From Sphingomonas sp. SUN039 (lineage in GTDB: Bacteria > Pseudomonadota > Alphaproteobacteria > Sphingomonadales > Sphingomonadaceae), in assembly GCF_024758725.1 (NCBI RefSeq), contig NZ_CP096972.1, positions 2,648,001 to 2,712,000 on the forward strand: a stretch of DNA of 64,000 nucleotides, in the 5' to 3' direction. Position 1 is the stretch's first letter, and each line of letters starts with the position of its first letter. Of the stretch, positions 42,210-50,804 are shown piece after piece. A program made the position numbers and the translations under genes. The notes below the pieces were generated by a model. That model was given only the letters and a program-made list of their open reading frames with translations, ran no database searches and was not told the origin of the DNA.

Positions 42210-42799
42210 GCCGTGTCGAAGCCGTGGACGAGGCACCGGGCCTTGCCGCACGGTTGCTCCGGCGCTTGCTGGTTATGCTCTACCGGCGCGGCGGCTGGAC
42301 GTCGGTCGGGACTGTACCCGAACCGCAGCGTTTCGTCCTGATTGCGGTACCGCACACCAGCAACTGGGACTTTCCCAATTTCCTCGGCGTTACGCACGCG
42401 CTTGGAATTCGCACCCATTTCATCGCCAAATCATCGCTGTTCCGCTGGCCGATGGGCGGGTTCATGCGCCAGGTCGGCGGTGTCCGGCTCGACCGTGCAA
42501 CAGCCAAGGACACCGTCCAGCAGATGGTCGACGAGTTCGCGCGCCGTGACGATTTCGTGCTGACAATTGCCCCGGAGGGGACGCGCGGCGCAGTCGGCAA
42601 ATGGCGGAGCGGCTTCTACCAGATTGCGCTGGGTGCAGGCGTGCCCATCGTCTGCGGCTTCATGGATTATCCGACGCGCACTTCGGGGCTGGGACCGGTG
42701 ATTGTACCGACCGGCGATTACGAGGCCGACATGGCCCCCGCCTTCGCCTTTTACCGCAACATCACCGGCAAGCACCCCGCGCGCAATATCGCCGTCTGA
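42206..42799 (+). CDS. Lysophospholipid acyltransferase (PlsC-like)
   Basis: 197 residues. H(x4)D as HTSNWD (50-55) and PEGTR (123-127) are the catalytic and acceptor-binding motifs of glycerolipid acyltransferases. Likely acylates lysophosphatidic acid or a related lysolipid at the inner membrane. Preceded by an ATGA overlap with the PhnA-like gene. Confidence 0.85.
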   Translation: MSRVEAVDEAPGLAARLLRRLLVMLYRRGGWTSVGTVPEPQRFVLIAVPHTSNWDFPNFLGVTHALGIRTHFIAKSSLFRWPMGGFMRQVGGVRLDRATAKDTVQQMVDEFARRDDFVLTIAPEGTRGAVGKWRSGFYQIALGAGVPIVCGFMDYPTRTSGLGPVIVPTGDYEADMAPAFAFYRNITGKHPARNIAV

Positions 42800-42844
42800 G
42801 GTCGCAGCGGTTGCGCCGCGCGGTGGAGACGATACGCAGCAGGG

Positions 42845-43324
42845 ATGACTAACGCGCTTTCGCTGATCGAGTTCACTGACGCCCTCGCTGCCGATTTCCA
42901 CCGGATCAACGCTGAATGGATAGAGGCCATGTTTGTGATGGAGCCGACCGACCGCGATATCCTCGAAAATCCGCGCGCGCGTATCGTCGATGCGGGCGGG
43001 ACGATCCTGTTCGTGGAAGCCCGAGGCAGCGGCATTATCGGCACCTGCGCGCTCAAAAAAACCGGCGAAGCGGCCTTTGAACTCACCAAAATGGGCGTGA
43101 CCGACGCGGCGCGCGGCAAAAAGGCGGGCGAATTCCTGCTCGTCCACGCCATTGCGCGGGCCAAGGAGATGGGCGCGCGCGAACTGTATCTGCTGACCAG
43201 CCACAAATGCGAAGCCGCAATCCACCTCTATGAAAAACTCGGCTTCGTCCACGACGCAGGCGTGATGGCGAAATACGGCGCGACCTACGACCGTTGCGAT
43301 GTCGCCATGGGCTATCCGCTCTGA
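42845..43324 (+). CDS. GNAT family N-acetyltransferase
   Basis: 159 residues. The acetyl-CoA binding pattern GVTDAARGKKAGEFLLVHAIARAKEMGARELYL with CEAAIHLYEKLGFV is a clear GNAT motif A and C-terminal signature. Substrate is unknown. Preceded by a short gap from the acyltransferase gene. Confidence 0.9.
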   Translation: MTNALSLIEFTDALAADFHRINAEWIEAMFVMEPTDRDILENPRARIVDAGGTILFVEARGSGIIGTCALKKTGEAAFELTKMGVTDAARGKKAGEFLLVHAIARAKEMGARELYLLTSHKCEAAIHLYEKLGFVHDAGVMAKYGATYDRCDVAMGYPL

Positions 43325-43400
43325 ATGGGCCGCGGTCACGGTTAACACGATGTTAGGCCCTTCACCCTAGCCACCACCGGGCAATCGGTGGGGGACGACG

Positions 43401-44549
43401 GTGGCGGACGACGCGGAGACACAGCGCAGCGGATTTGCCCGGCTCGCCAGTCTCGCCGCGCCCTTCCCGGAAGGCGCGCCGTCCGCCATCCGGAACGACC
43501 TGATCCGCCTCCAGTACGAACGGCTGCACGGGCTTACCCCGCTGCTTCACCTGACGATTGCTGCCAATACCTTGGCAATGGCGGTCGCGGTGATGGGCGA
43601 TTTGCCGTTGTGGCAGCAACTGACCCCGCCCGGCATCATATTGGTCAGTGCGATCGTCCACTTGATCCGCTGGCGACGGCGTACGAGCGACCTGTCTATT
43701 CCGGAGATCTGGGGAAAGCTCGGCCGCGCGGTGCCGCTGGCGGGCGGCCTCGGACTGGTCGCGGGGCTGTGGGGGGTCAGTGCCTTTGTCGAGACCGAAC
43801 GCTTTTACTGCGTGGTCGCGCCGGTGTTCGTCGCACTGGTGGCACTGGTCAGTGCCAATTGCCTGACCAGCGTGCCACGCGCGGCGATTGCGGCAATGGC
43901 CGGAGCGCTGGGTCCGCTGGTCGTCAAGATGCTGCTGTTCCCCAATCTCGGCATCCGGTCGATGGCGGTTATGCTGGTTCTGATCGGGCTGCTCCAGGGG
44001 CGTCTCGTCCTTACCAAATTCGCCGAGACGGTGAAAATGCTGACATTGCAGCATGAGATCGCTCTACTGGCCGGGACCGACGCGCTGACCGGCCTCAAGA
44101 ATCGCCGTGCTTTCGCTGCGTGTCTCGAGGAGCTGCTTGCAGCCGGAACGCCCGTCACGGTCGCGATGATCGACCTCGACGGATTCAAGGCGGCGAACGA
44201 TGGCCATGGCCATCAGGCAGGCGACACGGTGCTGGCCGAGGTCGCCCAACGCACGACAATGGTGGCGGGCAGCGCGACGTGCATCGCCCGGCTGGGTGGC
44301 GACGAATTCGCGCTGATCTTCGACGGGCAGGTCGATCCGACCCAAGTCACCGCCGAGATCGACGCCGTACGCGCGGTCATCGCTCTGCCCTATGCGGTGG
44401 GCGAAGCAATCGTCACAGTTTCGGCAAGTATCGGCGTTGCCAGCGGCCCCGCCGACGGGTCCGGTGTTTCTGCCTTGATGCAAGTCGCCGACCGCGCGCT
44501 CTACCGCGACAAGCGCGATCGGCGCAGCAAGCGGCGGCGCGCGGCTTAA
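43401..44549 (+). CDS. Membrane-bound GGDEF diguanylate cyclase
   Basis: 382 residues from GTG 43401. A ~210-residue N-terminal part with six hydrophobic segments is followed by a GGDEF domain with RLGGDEFALIF (GGDEF 299-303) and MIDLDGFKAANDGHGHQAGD. The position of the allosteric I-site (RxxD nine residues before GGDEF) reads GSAT, so product inhibition by c-di-GMP is probably absent. Makes c-di-GMP that the two PilZ proteins upstream may bind. Confidence 0.92.
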   Translation: MADDAETQRSGFARLASLAAPFPEGAPSAIRNDLIRLQYERLHGLTPLLHLTIAANTLAMAVAVMGDLPLWQQLTPPGIILVSAIVHLIRWRRRTSDLSIPEIWGKLGRAVPLAGGLGLVAGLWGVSAFVETERFYCVVAPVFVALVALVSANCLTSVPRAAIAAMAGALGPLVVKMLLFPNLGIRSMAVMLVLIGLLQGRLVLTKFAETVKMLTLQHEIALLAGTDALTGLKNRRAFAACLEELLAAGTPVTVAMIDLDGFKAANDGHGHQAGDTVLAEVAQRTTMVAGSATCIARLGGDEFALIFDGQVDPTQVTAEIDAVRAVIALPYAVGEAIVTVSASIGVASGPADGSGVSALMQVADRALYRDKRDRRSKRRRAA

Positions 44550-44602
44550 GGTCCGATCACGGCCATTGCTGCTGTCCACCGTCGTCCCTAGACAGTGTCG
44601 CC

Positions 44603-45805
44603 ATGGAACGCAGCGACACGATGATCCTTGGCGGCGGGCTTGTCGGCCTGACCACCGCACTTGCGCTCGACGCGCACGGTATTTCTTCCGTAGTGATCGA
44701 CCCAGCACCCCCTGCGACGACCCTTGCCCCGACCTTCGACGGACGCGCGTCCGCGATTGCGAGCGCGAGCTGGAACATGCTCGAGGCAATCGGCATTGCC
44801 GATGCGCTGCGCCCGCATGGCTGCCCGATCCGGCGCATCGAAGTGCGCGACGGGCCGCAACGCGACGCGCTCGACTTCACGCCCGATGAGGGCGCGCTCG
44901 GGACGATGGTCGAAAACCGTGTGCTTCGCAAAACGCTGCACGAAGCCGCCAGCAAGGCGGCGAACGTTATGCTGAAAATTCCGAACCGCGCCGTAGCCGT
45001 TACACGCGATACCGGCGGCGCGGTCGTCACGCTCGACGACGGCAGCCTCTATCGCGCGGACCTGTTGATCGCCGCCGAGGGGCGCAATTCGCCGACACGA
45101 ACCGCAGCGGGCATTCGCGTCGCACGCTGGCAGTACGACCATAGCGCGATCATCTCCGCGTTCGACCACAACATTCCGCACGACAATGTCGCGCACGAGA
45201 TTTTCTATCCCGATGGCCCGTTTGCGCTGCTGCCGATGCTCCCGGGCAACCGGTCGGCGCTGGTGTGGACGGTGGCCGCAAAGGATGCGGCGGGCGTGAT
45301 GGCGCTCAGCGATTCGGCCTTTGCGGCAGAGGCCGCCAAGCGCGCGGGCGGGTTGCTCGGCGACCTGTCGTCTGCTGCGCCGCGCTCGACCTATCCGTTG
45401 GGCTTCCACCACGCCGCGCGGATCACCGACGCCCGCCTCGCGCTGGTCGGCGATGCCGCGCACGGTATTCATCCGATTGCCGGACAGGGGCTGAACCTGG
45501 GTTTCCGCGATGTGGCCGCGCTGGTCGAGGTGCTGGTCGACGGCACGCGGACGGGGATGGATCTGGGCGACGCGATGCTGCTCGAGCGCTACCAGCGCTG
45601 GCGCAGTCTCGACACGCTGATGGTCGCGACCGCAACCGACACGCTGACCCGCCTGTTCGGCATCCCCGGCAAGACCGCGAGCAAGGTTCGTCGTTTCGGA
45701 CTGGGCGCGGTGCAGCGGATCGCGCCGCTGAAAGCAATGTTCATGGCTGAGGCGCGCGGTGAGACAGGGAAATTGCCGAAATTGCTGGCGGGGATGACAG
45801 TCTGA
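44603..45805 (+). CDS. UbiH/VisC-type FAD-dependent hydroxylase
   Basis: 400 residues. FAD motif GGGLVG (10-15), the mid DG motif (IAAEGRNSPTR) and the C-terminal GDAAHGIHPIAGQGLNLGFRDV are typical of ubiquinone-pathway monooxygenases. Expected to hydroxylate the ubiquinone ring; the exact step (UbiH, UbiF or UbiL type) is not distinguished. Followed after 10 bases by the 45816-46010 palindrome. Confidence 0.9.
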   Translation: MERSDTMILGGGLVGLTTALALDAHGISSVVIDPAPPATTLAPTFDGRASAIASASWNMLEAIGIADALRPHGCPIRRIEVRDGPQRDALDFTPDEGALGTMVENRVLRKTLHEAASKAANVMLKIPNRAVAVTRDTGGAVVTLDDGSLYRADLLIAAEGRNSPTRTAAGIRVARWQYDHSAIISAFDHNIPHDNVAHEIFYPDGPFALLPMLPGNRSALVWTVAAKDAAGVMALSDSAFAAEAAKRAGGLLGDLSSAAPRSTYPLGFHHAARITDARLALVGDAAHGIHPIAGQGLNLGFRDVAALVEVLVDGTRTGMDLGDAMLLERYQRWRSLDTLMVATATDTLTRLFGIPGKTASKVRRFGLGAVQRIAPLKAMFMAEARGETGKLPKLLAGMTV

Positions 45806-45815
45806 TTTTTCTAGA

Positions 45816-46010
45816 AAGGGTTTAACGCGAAGGCGCTAAGAAGAAGGGAAGACGCGAAGGTTTCAGCTCTCGCCACCTTCTTCCCGCGATAGCGGGTATC
45901 GATTTCACGCCATTCGTTGAGGGGCTAGATGCCCGCTTTCGCGGGAAAGACGACGGGGAGCGCTCTCTTCGCGTCTTATTCTTCCCTTCGCGCCTTTGCG
46001 TTAAACCCCT
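45816..46010. repeat. Nested long palindrome, GxxExxY-cassette-like arms
   Basis: Outer arms at 45818-45836 and 45990-46008 (core GGGTTTAACGCGAAGGCGC, two mismatches), extending toward the centre. An inner hairpin pair with TTCCCGCGA-AGCGGG arms lies at 45881-45899 and 45929-45947. It sits between the convergent UbiH-like and LON genes, ending 4 bases before the LON stop. Confidence 0.82.
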
Positions 46011-46014
46011 TCTT

Positions 46015-46665
46015 CTACTGCAACGTCACCCGCTCTTCGCCGTCATGCCGCCCGAAGAATCGCATCAGCTGCACGATCAGGTCCGCACGCATCGCCAGAT
46101 TGGGGGCCTCCAGCAGCGCCTGTTTCGCCGCCGCGTCGAACGGGGCGATCTGGGCGATGCCGTTGACCAGCGCCTCATCATCGAGCCGACCGACCGCTTC
46201 CCAATCGACCGCATAGCCCTGCGCCTCGGCAAAGCGGCGCGATTCGCCTTCGAGGTCGGCGCGCTGCACGCCTGCCAACGGAGCGTCGTCGTGCACCTCT
46301 TCGAGCACCGCCTCTACCTGACGGAACGGCGTGGTCACATCGAGCTCGCGGACCAGTCGGAACCGCGCCAGCCCCTCCAGCACGATGTTGTAGCGCCCGT
46401 CGTCCATCGCCTCGACATGCGCGATCTTGCCGACGCACCCCATGTCGAACAGCTGCGGCAGCTCGACCTCGGCACGCACGGTCGGCGGCTTCGGCTGGAT
46501 CAACCCGATGCGCCGGTCGCGCGCCATCGCGTCGCTGACCAGGGCGCGGTAACGGGGCTCGAAAATGTGCAGCGGCAATTGCATGCCCGGAAAGAGCAGC
46601 GCCCCGGCCAGCGGGAAGATCGACAGTCGCGTCGTCGTTTCCGACCCCGAAGTCGACACAGTCAT
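46015..46665 (-). CDS. LON substrate-binding domain protein
   Basis: 216 residues. IFPLAGALLFPGMQLPLHIFEPRYRALVSDAMARDRRIGLIQP is the N-terminal LON domain; there is no ATPase or protease part. The role is perhaps cofactor or protein binding. Start ATG 46665 overlaps the thioredoxin gene stop (ATGA), a pairing common in alphaproteobacteria. The 3' end is next to the palindrome at 45816. Confidence 0.93.
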   Translation of the reverse strand: MTVSTSGSETTTRLSIFPLAGALLFPGMQLPLHIFEPRYRALVSDAMARDRRIGLIQPKPPTVRAEVELPQLFDMGCVGKIAHVEAMDDGRYNIVLEGLARFRLVRELDVTTPFRQVEAVLEEVHDDAPLAGVQRADLEGESRRFAEAQGYAVDWEAVGRLDDEALVNGIAQIAPFDAAAKQALLEAPNLAMRADLIVQLMRFFGRHDGEERVTLQ

Positions 46666-47573
46666 GTGAACAACACCGCCGACAGTCGCCGCCGCTGTGC
46701 CGAGACCCAAGGGTCCATGACGCCGACGACTTCGAACACCTTCAGAAGCTGCGCTTTGGCCGCGCCGTCGTTCCACTCGCGGTCGGCACGGATGATCTCA
46801 AGCAGATGGTCCGCCGCGCCGTCGCGGTCGCCTGCGGCCATCAGGCCATTGGCAAGCTCGAAGCGCTTGGCGTGATCGTCGGGCACTGTCGCAACTTCAG
46901 CGATCAGCCCCGAAAGATCGGCCACCGGCTTCACGTCGCGGGCGAGCGCCACGGCGGATGCTGCACGCTCGATGGCGGGGTCTTTCGCGAGCTCGGGCGG
47001 CAGGTCGGCCAGAAACGCTTCAGCCTCGTCGATCTGTCCGAGCGCGACTTGCGCGCGCAAAAAGCCCGACAGCGCCTCGGCATCATGGGGGGCCATCTCG
47101 ACGATCTGCGCGAAAATCCCTGCGGCACGCTCGACATCGCCAGCTGCCAGAACCTCCTCGCCCATCGCGATCAGCGGCGCGATTTCGGCATCGAGTGCCT
47201 GCGCCTCGCCCTGGATGGGCAGTTGCTTCAGCAACTGGTCGAGCATCTTGGCAATCGCGCCTTCGGTGCGCGCGGGGGTCAGGTCGGCGACGAGCTGTCC
47301 CTGGAACACCGCATAGACGGTCGGGATCGACTGGACGCGAAACTGCGCGGCAATCGCCTTGTTCGCGTCGACATCGATTTTTCTGAGCAACACCCCGCGG
47401 TCGGCGTAATCGGCGGCCACCTTCTCGAGCAGCGGGGTCAGCGCCTTGCACGGCCCGCACCATTCGGCCCAGAAATCGAGGATGACGAGCGAGGTCATCG
47501 ACGGCTCGATCACGTCGCGCTTGAACGTCTCGATCGCCTCGCGCTCGGCCGCACTCATTCCCAAAGTCGCCAC
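46662..47573 (-). CDS. Thioredoxin-like protein with TPR region (CnoX/YbbN family)
   Basis: 303 residues from GTG 47573 (GGAG upstream). The thioredoxin site is WAEWCGPCK with C39 and C42. After the ~110-residue thioredoxin fold comes a helical repeat region of TPR type (EEVLAAGDVERAAGIFAQIVEMAPHDAEALSGFLRAQVALG). The family links redox protection and chaperone transfer. Translationally coupled to the LON-domain gene downstream. Confidence 0.93.
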   Translation of the reverse strand: MATLGMSAAEREAIETFKRDVIEPSMTSLVILDFWAEWCGPCKALTPLLEKVAADYADRGVLLRKIDVDANKAIAAQFRVQSIPTVYAVFQGQLVADLTPARTEGAIAKMLDQLLKQLPIQGEAQALDAEIAPLIAMGEEVLAAGDVERAAGIFAQIVEMAPHDAEALSGFLRAQVALGQIDEAEAFLADLPPELAKDPAIERAASAVALARDVKPVADLSGLIAEVATVPDDHAKRFELANGLMAAGDRDGAADHLLEIIRADREWNDGAAKAQLLKVFEVVGVMDPWVSAQRRRLSAVLFT

Positions 47574-47717
47574 AAAACTCTCCGAATCCCTGCGCCCTTA
47601 TGTGGGGAGAAAAGGCGATATGCCAAGGGGATTGCGCGGGCGCGCGACTGCCGCTATCAGCCGCGCCCTACCCGACGGGCAGCGCGACATTGCGCGGTCC
47701 GGTCACACGACGCCAGA

Positions 47718-47792
<75 letters not shown>

Positions 47793-47865
47793 GCGCGCCG
47801 TGCGCGCACAATTTAACGAAGTTAAGTTGCCGACGCACAAGCGCGGCCGGCGGCGCTAAGCGCCG

Positions 47866-48410
47866 ACCGACGAAGACACGGGCTTTGCCCGTGGCCATTT
47901 CTAAATGCCGTCAGTGTCATTATCTTGCCAGACATCAACCTTATGTTCGATGTCATTCAGCAATGCCGCGAGTACTGTTGATACCCGCACAGGGTTAATG
48001 ACCGTAATTACTTCAACATCGGGAACGTACCGAAAGCTCAGCTCGCGATGGGACTGACTTAGACCGGCAACCAGCCTGTCCGTCGACTCCCTGTCAGTCG
48101 GCTGGAAACCACTCTCTTGGGCAAGCTTATAGCAGTCATCGAGGCGGTGACCCGCCTTACGAAGCACTGATTCGTCTCGTCCGGAGCGAAGAATGACTGC
48201 TTTGAAAGCTAGCTCAACCGCAAAACCGGCCAGCAGGTAGAATGGCATAGCGGGCGCTTGATCACCGGCGATCAGCGACGGCAGCAGCAGCTTCATAGCG
48301 TAGGTATATGACTTGGAGGCCGCGAAGAGATTTGCTGAACTGGTCGGCAAGGCGCTTCCCCACGTTGCTAATACCAATTGGTCCCGCCGTGGCAAAGCCA
48401 CGTCGTCGGT
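47866..48410. repeat. Imperfect inverted repeat flanking the low-GC gene
   Basis: Core ACCGACGA...ACGGGCTTTGCCCGT on the left (47866-47894) is matched by the reverse complement of 48387-48410 (ACCGACGACGTGGCTTTGCC). Weaker similarity continues outward on both sides (to about 47850 and 48455). Confidence 0.6.
47901..48401 (-). CDS. Helical protein, HEPN-like, accessory
   Basis: Up to 166 residues from GTG 48401, which lies in the right inverted repeat; ATG 48296 is a shorter alternative. The segment YLLAGFAVELAFKAVILRSG...AGHRLDDCYKLAQESGF resembles helical HEPN-type domains, but the catalytic Rx4-6H motif is not clear. Codon composition is unlike its neighbours. If real, it may be a defence or toxin-related protein brought in next to the tRNA. 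Function is not assigned. Confidence 0.55.
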   Translation of the reverse strand: MALPRRDQLVLATWGSALPTSSANLFAASKSYTYAMKLLLPSLIAGDQAPAMPFYLLAGFAVELAFKAVILRSGRDESVLRKAGHRLDDCYKLAQESGFQPTDRESTDRLVAGLSQSHRELSFRYVPDVEVITVINPVRVSTVLAALLNDIEHKVDVWQDNDTDGI

Positions 48411-48491
48411 CCTCGCTCTAGCGAGGCCGTCCGGGAGCGCGTGTGCTGACTTACGCTGCGCTGGTCAGCACCGGCGTGCGGCACGCACGCC

Positions 48492-49199
48492 TCACGCGCT
48501 CCAATGAATATCAACCGCCAAATCCGAATCCCCCAGCACCCGCCCGATCGGCACCGAACTCCCCGGCCCCTCGGCAATCGCGCGCTCCAAAACTGCCCGC
48601 TTGTCCGCGCCCGTTATCGCCATCGTCAGCGACCGCGCCGACAGGATCGCCGCTTTCGACAAAGTCACCCGTGCCACCGGCGCCTCCTGCGGCATCGGAT
48701 CGGGCATCACGCCCAGCGCGCGCCTCTCCTTCGGCCCGTTCAGGGCCTCGTCGAGGTCGGGTCCGGCAAAGATCGACGCGGTATGCCCGTCCGCGCCCAT
48801 GCCCAGCCACACCAGATCGAGCGGGAACGGCAAGTCGGCCAGGCGCGCATCCGCCGCACGGCCCGCCGCCCTGTAATCGCTCGCCTTTTCCGACGTCAGC
48901 GGCACCACGCGCGCACCGAGCGGCAGGAATTTCTTCGCCAGCATCGCCACGTTCGACAAAGGCGAGGTCACCTCGACCAGCCGGTCGTCGGTCGGGATGA
49001 TCGTCACATCCTTCCACTTGCGCTTTTGCGCGGCGAGCAGGTCGAGCGCCGCAATCGGCGTCTTGCCGCCGGGTAGCGCGATCAGCGCCGAGCCGCGCGC
49101 GTCGAGCGCCGAATCGATGATGAAGCCGATATCGCCCGCAATCGCCTCGGCCAGTTCGTCGGTGTCGTCATAGTCCCACCATTCGGCTTCGATCGTCAT
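48492..49199 (-). CDS. pgl: 6-phosphogluconolactonase
   Basis: 235 residues. ALPGGKTPIAALDLL, IPTDDRLVEVTSPLSN and LVWLGMGADGHTASIFAG are diagnostic of the DevB/Pgl family. Hydrolyses 6-phosphogluconolactone in the pentose phosphate or Entner-Doudoroff pathway. Start overlaps the membrane-protein stop by ATGA. Its 3' end borders the accessory island beside tRNA-Gly. Confidence 0.96.
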   Translation of the reverse strand: MTIEAEWWDYDDTDELAEAIAGDIGFIIDSALDARGSALIALPGGKTPIAALDLLAAQKRKWKDVTIIPTDDRLVEVTSPLSNVAMLAKKFLPLGARVVPLTSEKASDYRAAGRAADARLADLPFPLDLVWLGMGADGHTASIFAGPDLDEALNGPKERRALGVMPDPMPQEAPVARVTLSKAAILSARSLTMAITGADKRAVLERAIAEGPGSSVPIGRVLGDSDLAVDIHWSA

Positions 49200-50062
49200 T
49201 GCGGCGTGGTTCCTGTGGTTGCGGGGGAAACGGATTGCGGTGCGGTCAACGCTGCCGCCTCGAGAATGTCGAGCGCGCGGTGCGCCTCGCTATAACGCCG
49301 CGCCGCTGCCATCCAGTCGGTGGCGGCCGCGCGCGACGGCAGGCGCGCAATCTCGGCAAGCGCAGTATCGGCCTGTCCGCCGTCGAGCGCGAGACGCGCG
49401 CGCGCGAGGCGGTCGTCGGCGGCGGGCGAGGGCGAGGACGCTTTGCGGACGACGAACAGGCCGCCCATGGTCCGCTGGATGGCGCTGCCCCAGCTTTCGT
49501 CGGGGCCGCCCCCCGCCAGCGACGGGGCGAGTGCGTCGAGTTGCTGGCGGAGCATGTCGAGCGTCACGGGAGCCTGTGCCGCCGAGATGATCGCGGCGAC
49601 CGCGCGGGGCTGGCTCTCGGCAAAGCGTTCGCGCAATTGCCCCTCAAGATAGCCGAGGCCGACACCGCGATCGATCGCGCGGCGGACGGCAAAGGCGATC
49701 AGCAGCCCTTCGGCACGCGCGGCGTTGTTTGACGCGTTGGCGGCTTGCGCGTCGATCTGGGCGAGCCGCGCCTCAAGACCGGCAACCCGCGATTCGGTGA
49801 CCGCGACGGCTTCGGGCGTCACGGGTGCGGCGGGGACCGAAGTCAGCGTGGCAACTGGTGCCGGCGCGGGTGCGGTCGTCAGCGGGCGGGTCGTCGGGCT
49901 GGCGGTCGTCGCGGGCACGATCAGGCGGCGCGCCGGTTCCCATTGGGTGAGCGCCCAAGTCACCGCCACCGCGCCGATCACGAACGCGAGCAGCGCGACG
50001 ATCAGCGCATTGCGGAACGGGCGCGGTCGGCGTTCGGCCGTTTCATAGCTGTCGTCAGTCAT
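49196..50062 (-). CDS. Membrane protein of the hem cluster, mitofilin-like
   Basis: 288 residues. One N-terminal membrane segment (NALIVALLAFVIGAVAVTWAL), a proline/threonine-rich linker (about 50-85), a coiled-coil-like region with VAGLEARLAQIDAQAANA, and a helical C-terminal domain (QLRERFAESQPRAVAAIISAAQAPVTLDMLRQQLD). The layout matches alphaproteobacterial mitofilin/Mic60-like proteins that lie beside hemD. Likely an inner-membrane organiser. Overlaps hemD by 8 bases. Confidence 0.82.
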   Translation of the reverse strand: MTDDSYETAERRPRPFRNALIVALLAFVIGAVAVTWALTQWEPARRLIVPATTASPTTRPLTTAPAPAPVATLTSVPAAPVTPEAVAVTESRVAGLEARLAQIDAQAANASNNAARAEGLLIAFAVRRAIDRGVGLGYLEGQLRERFAESQPRAVAAIISAAQAPVTLDMLRQQLDALAPSLAGGGPDESWGSAIQRTMGGLFVVRKASSPSPAADDRLARARLALDGGQADTALAEIARLPSRAAATDWMAAARRYSEAHRALDILEAAALTAPQSVSPATTGTTPQ

Positions 50063-50804
50063 GGTGTTCGACCTGTTCGCTGCTTGCCGCCGCTTCGCAC
50101 ACAAGGGCCAGAGTTGCCAGCATCGCGTGTTCACGGGGGATGTCGGCGATGTGGACCGCCGCCCAACCCGACCCACAGGCAGCAGCGGCAGCGGGGCTGA
50201 TCGCGACGATCCGGATGCTTGCCCGGTCGGATGTCAGTGCGGCGAGGCGGCTGCCCGTGCGCGGGGAGTGGACAAGGGCGATGTCGGCGTTGAGCGGCGC
50301 GGAGGGGGTTAAGACGCGGGATTCGTAAACGGTGACGACGGTCATGCTCGCCTCGGTTGGAATCGAACGGTGATCGCTGCCGGTGAGGTGGAGAATTTGG
50401 ACAAGGGACTGTCCCCTTGGGGACTGTCCCCTTTTCGCTTGGGGAGGGACAGTCCCCAAGGGGACAGTCCCTTGTTCTGCTTGGACGACAAGATCTGCTA
50501 AATCCGCTGCGTCGCCTAACCCTATACGCACATCGCCGAATCCGACTGCCCGTGCGGCTTCCCCGGTCGCCTCGCCGACCGCAAACAGCGGCAGATGCGT
50601 GAAGTGCGCCAGTCCCGCACCACCATGCCGCGCCGCATTGGCGCTGGTCATGACGACCGCATCGAAAATGGCAGGGTCGGGCGCTTCCCATGCCAGCGGC
50701 ACAATCTCGAACAACGGGACGACGACCGGCTCCAGACCCATCGCCGCCACTGCTTCCGCCGTTGCCTCATTGCCCGGCGCGGGTCGGACGATCAGGACGC
50801 GCAC
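50055..50804 (-). CDS. hemD: Uroporphyrinogen-III synthase, with in-frame palindrome insertion
   Basis: 249 residues from GTG 50804, overlapping hemC by 13 bases. [36 protein letters not shown] and the C-terminal AISPAAAAACGSGW identify HemD, which closes and inverts ring D to give uroporphyrinogen III. Residues about 110-135 (GTVPLGTVPPQAKRGQSPRGQS) derive from a 75-base palindrome at 50401-50475, exactly 25 codons, between the two domains. HemD tolerates linker changes, so the enzyme may well be active. Confidence 0.93.
   Translation of the reverse strand: MRVLIVRPAPGNEATAEAVAAMGLEPVVVPLFEIVPLAWEAPDPAIFDAVVMTSANAARHGGAGLAHFTHLPLFAVGEATGEAARAVGFGDVRIGLGDAADLADLVVQAEQGTVPLGTVPPQAKRGQSPRGQSLVQILHLTGSDHRSIPTEASMTVVTVYESRVLTPSAPLNADIALVHSPRTGSRLAALTSDRASIRIVAISPAAAAACGSGWAAVHIADIPREHAMLATLALVCEAAASSEQVEHHD
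50401..50475. repeat. Perfect 30-base palindrome inside hemD
   Basis: Arms 50401-50430 and 50446-50475 are perfectly complementary over 30 bases with a 15-base loop. Each arm contains the repeated unit GGGACTGTCCCC. Length 75 bases, a multiple of three. Confidence 0.92.

Larger units (their letters stand above)
47793..48500. other. Small accessory island next to tRNA-Gly
   Basis: Starts directly after the tRNA and ends at the 3' end of pgl. The first 160 bases of the enclosed gene (47901-48060) are 47.5 percent G+C by direct count (76 of 160), well below the flanking core genes. Its ends show an imperfect inverted repeat: bases 47866-47894 (ACCGACGA with the GGCTTTGCC core) match 48387-48410 on the opposite strand. 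No integrase, and no repeated tRNA 3' end, was found. Confidence 0.6.

Noticed and set aside
47793-48500. Integrative element with att sites at tRNA-Gly
   Set aside because: No integrase and no second copy of the tRNA 3' end was found; kept as an accessory island only.
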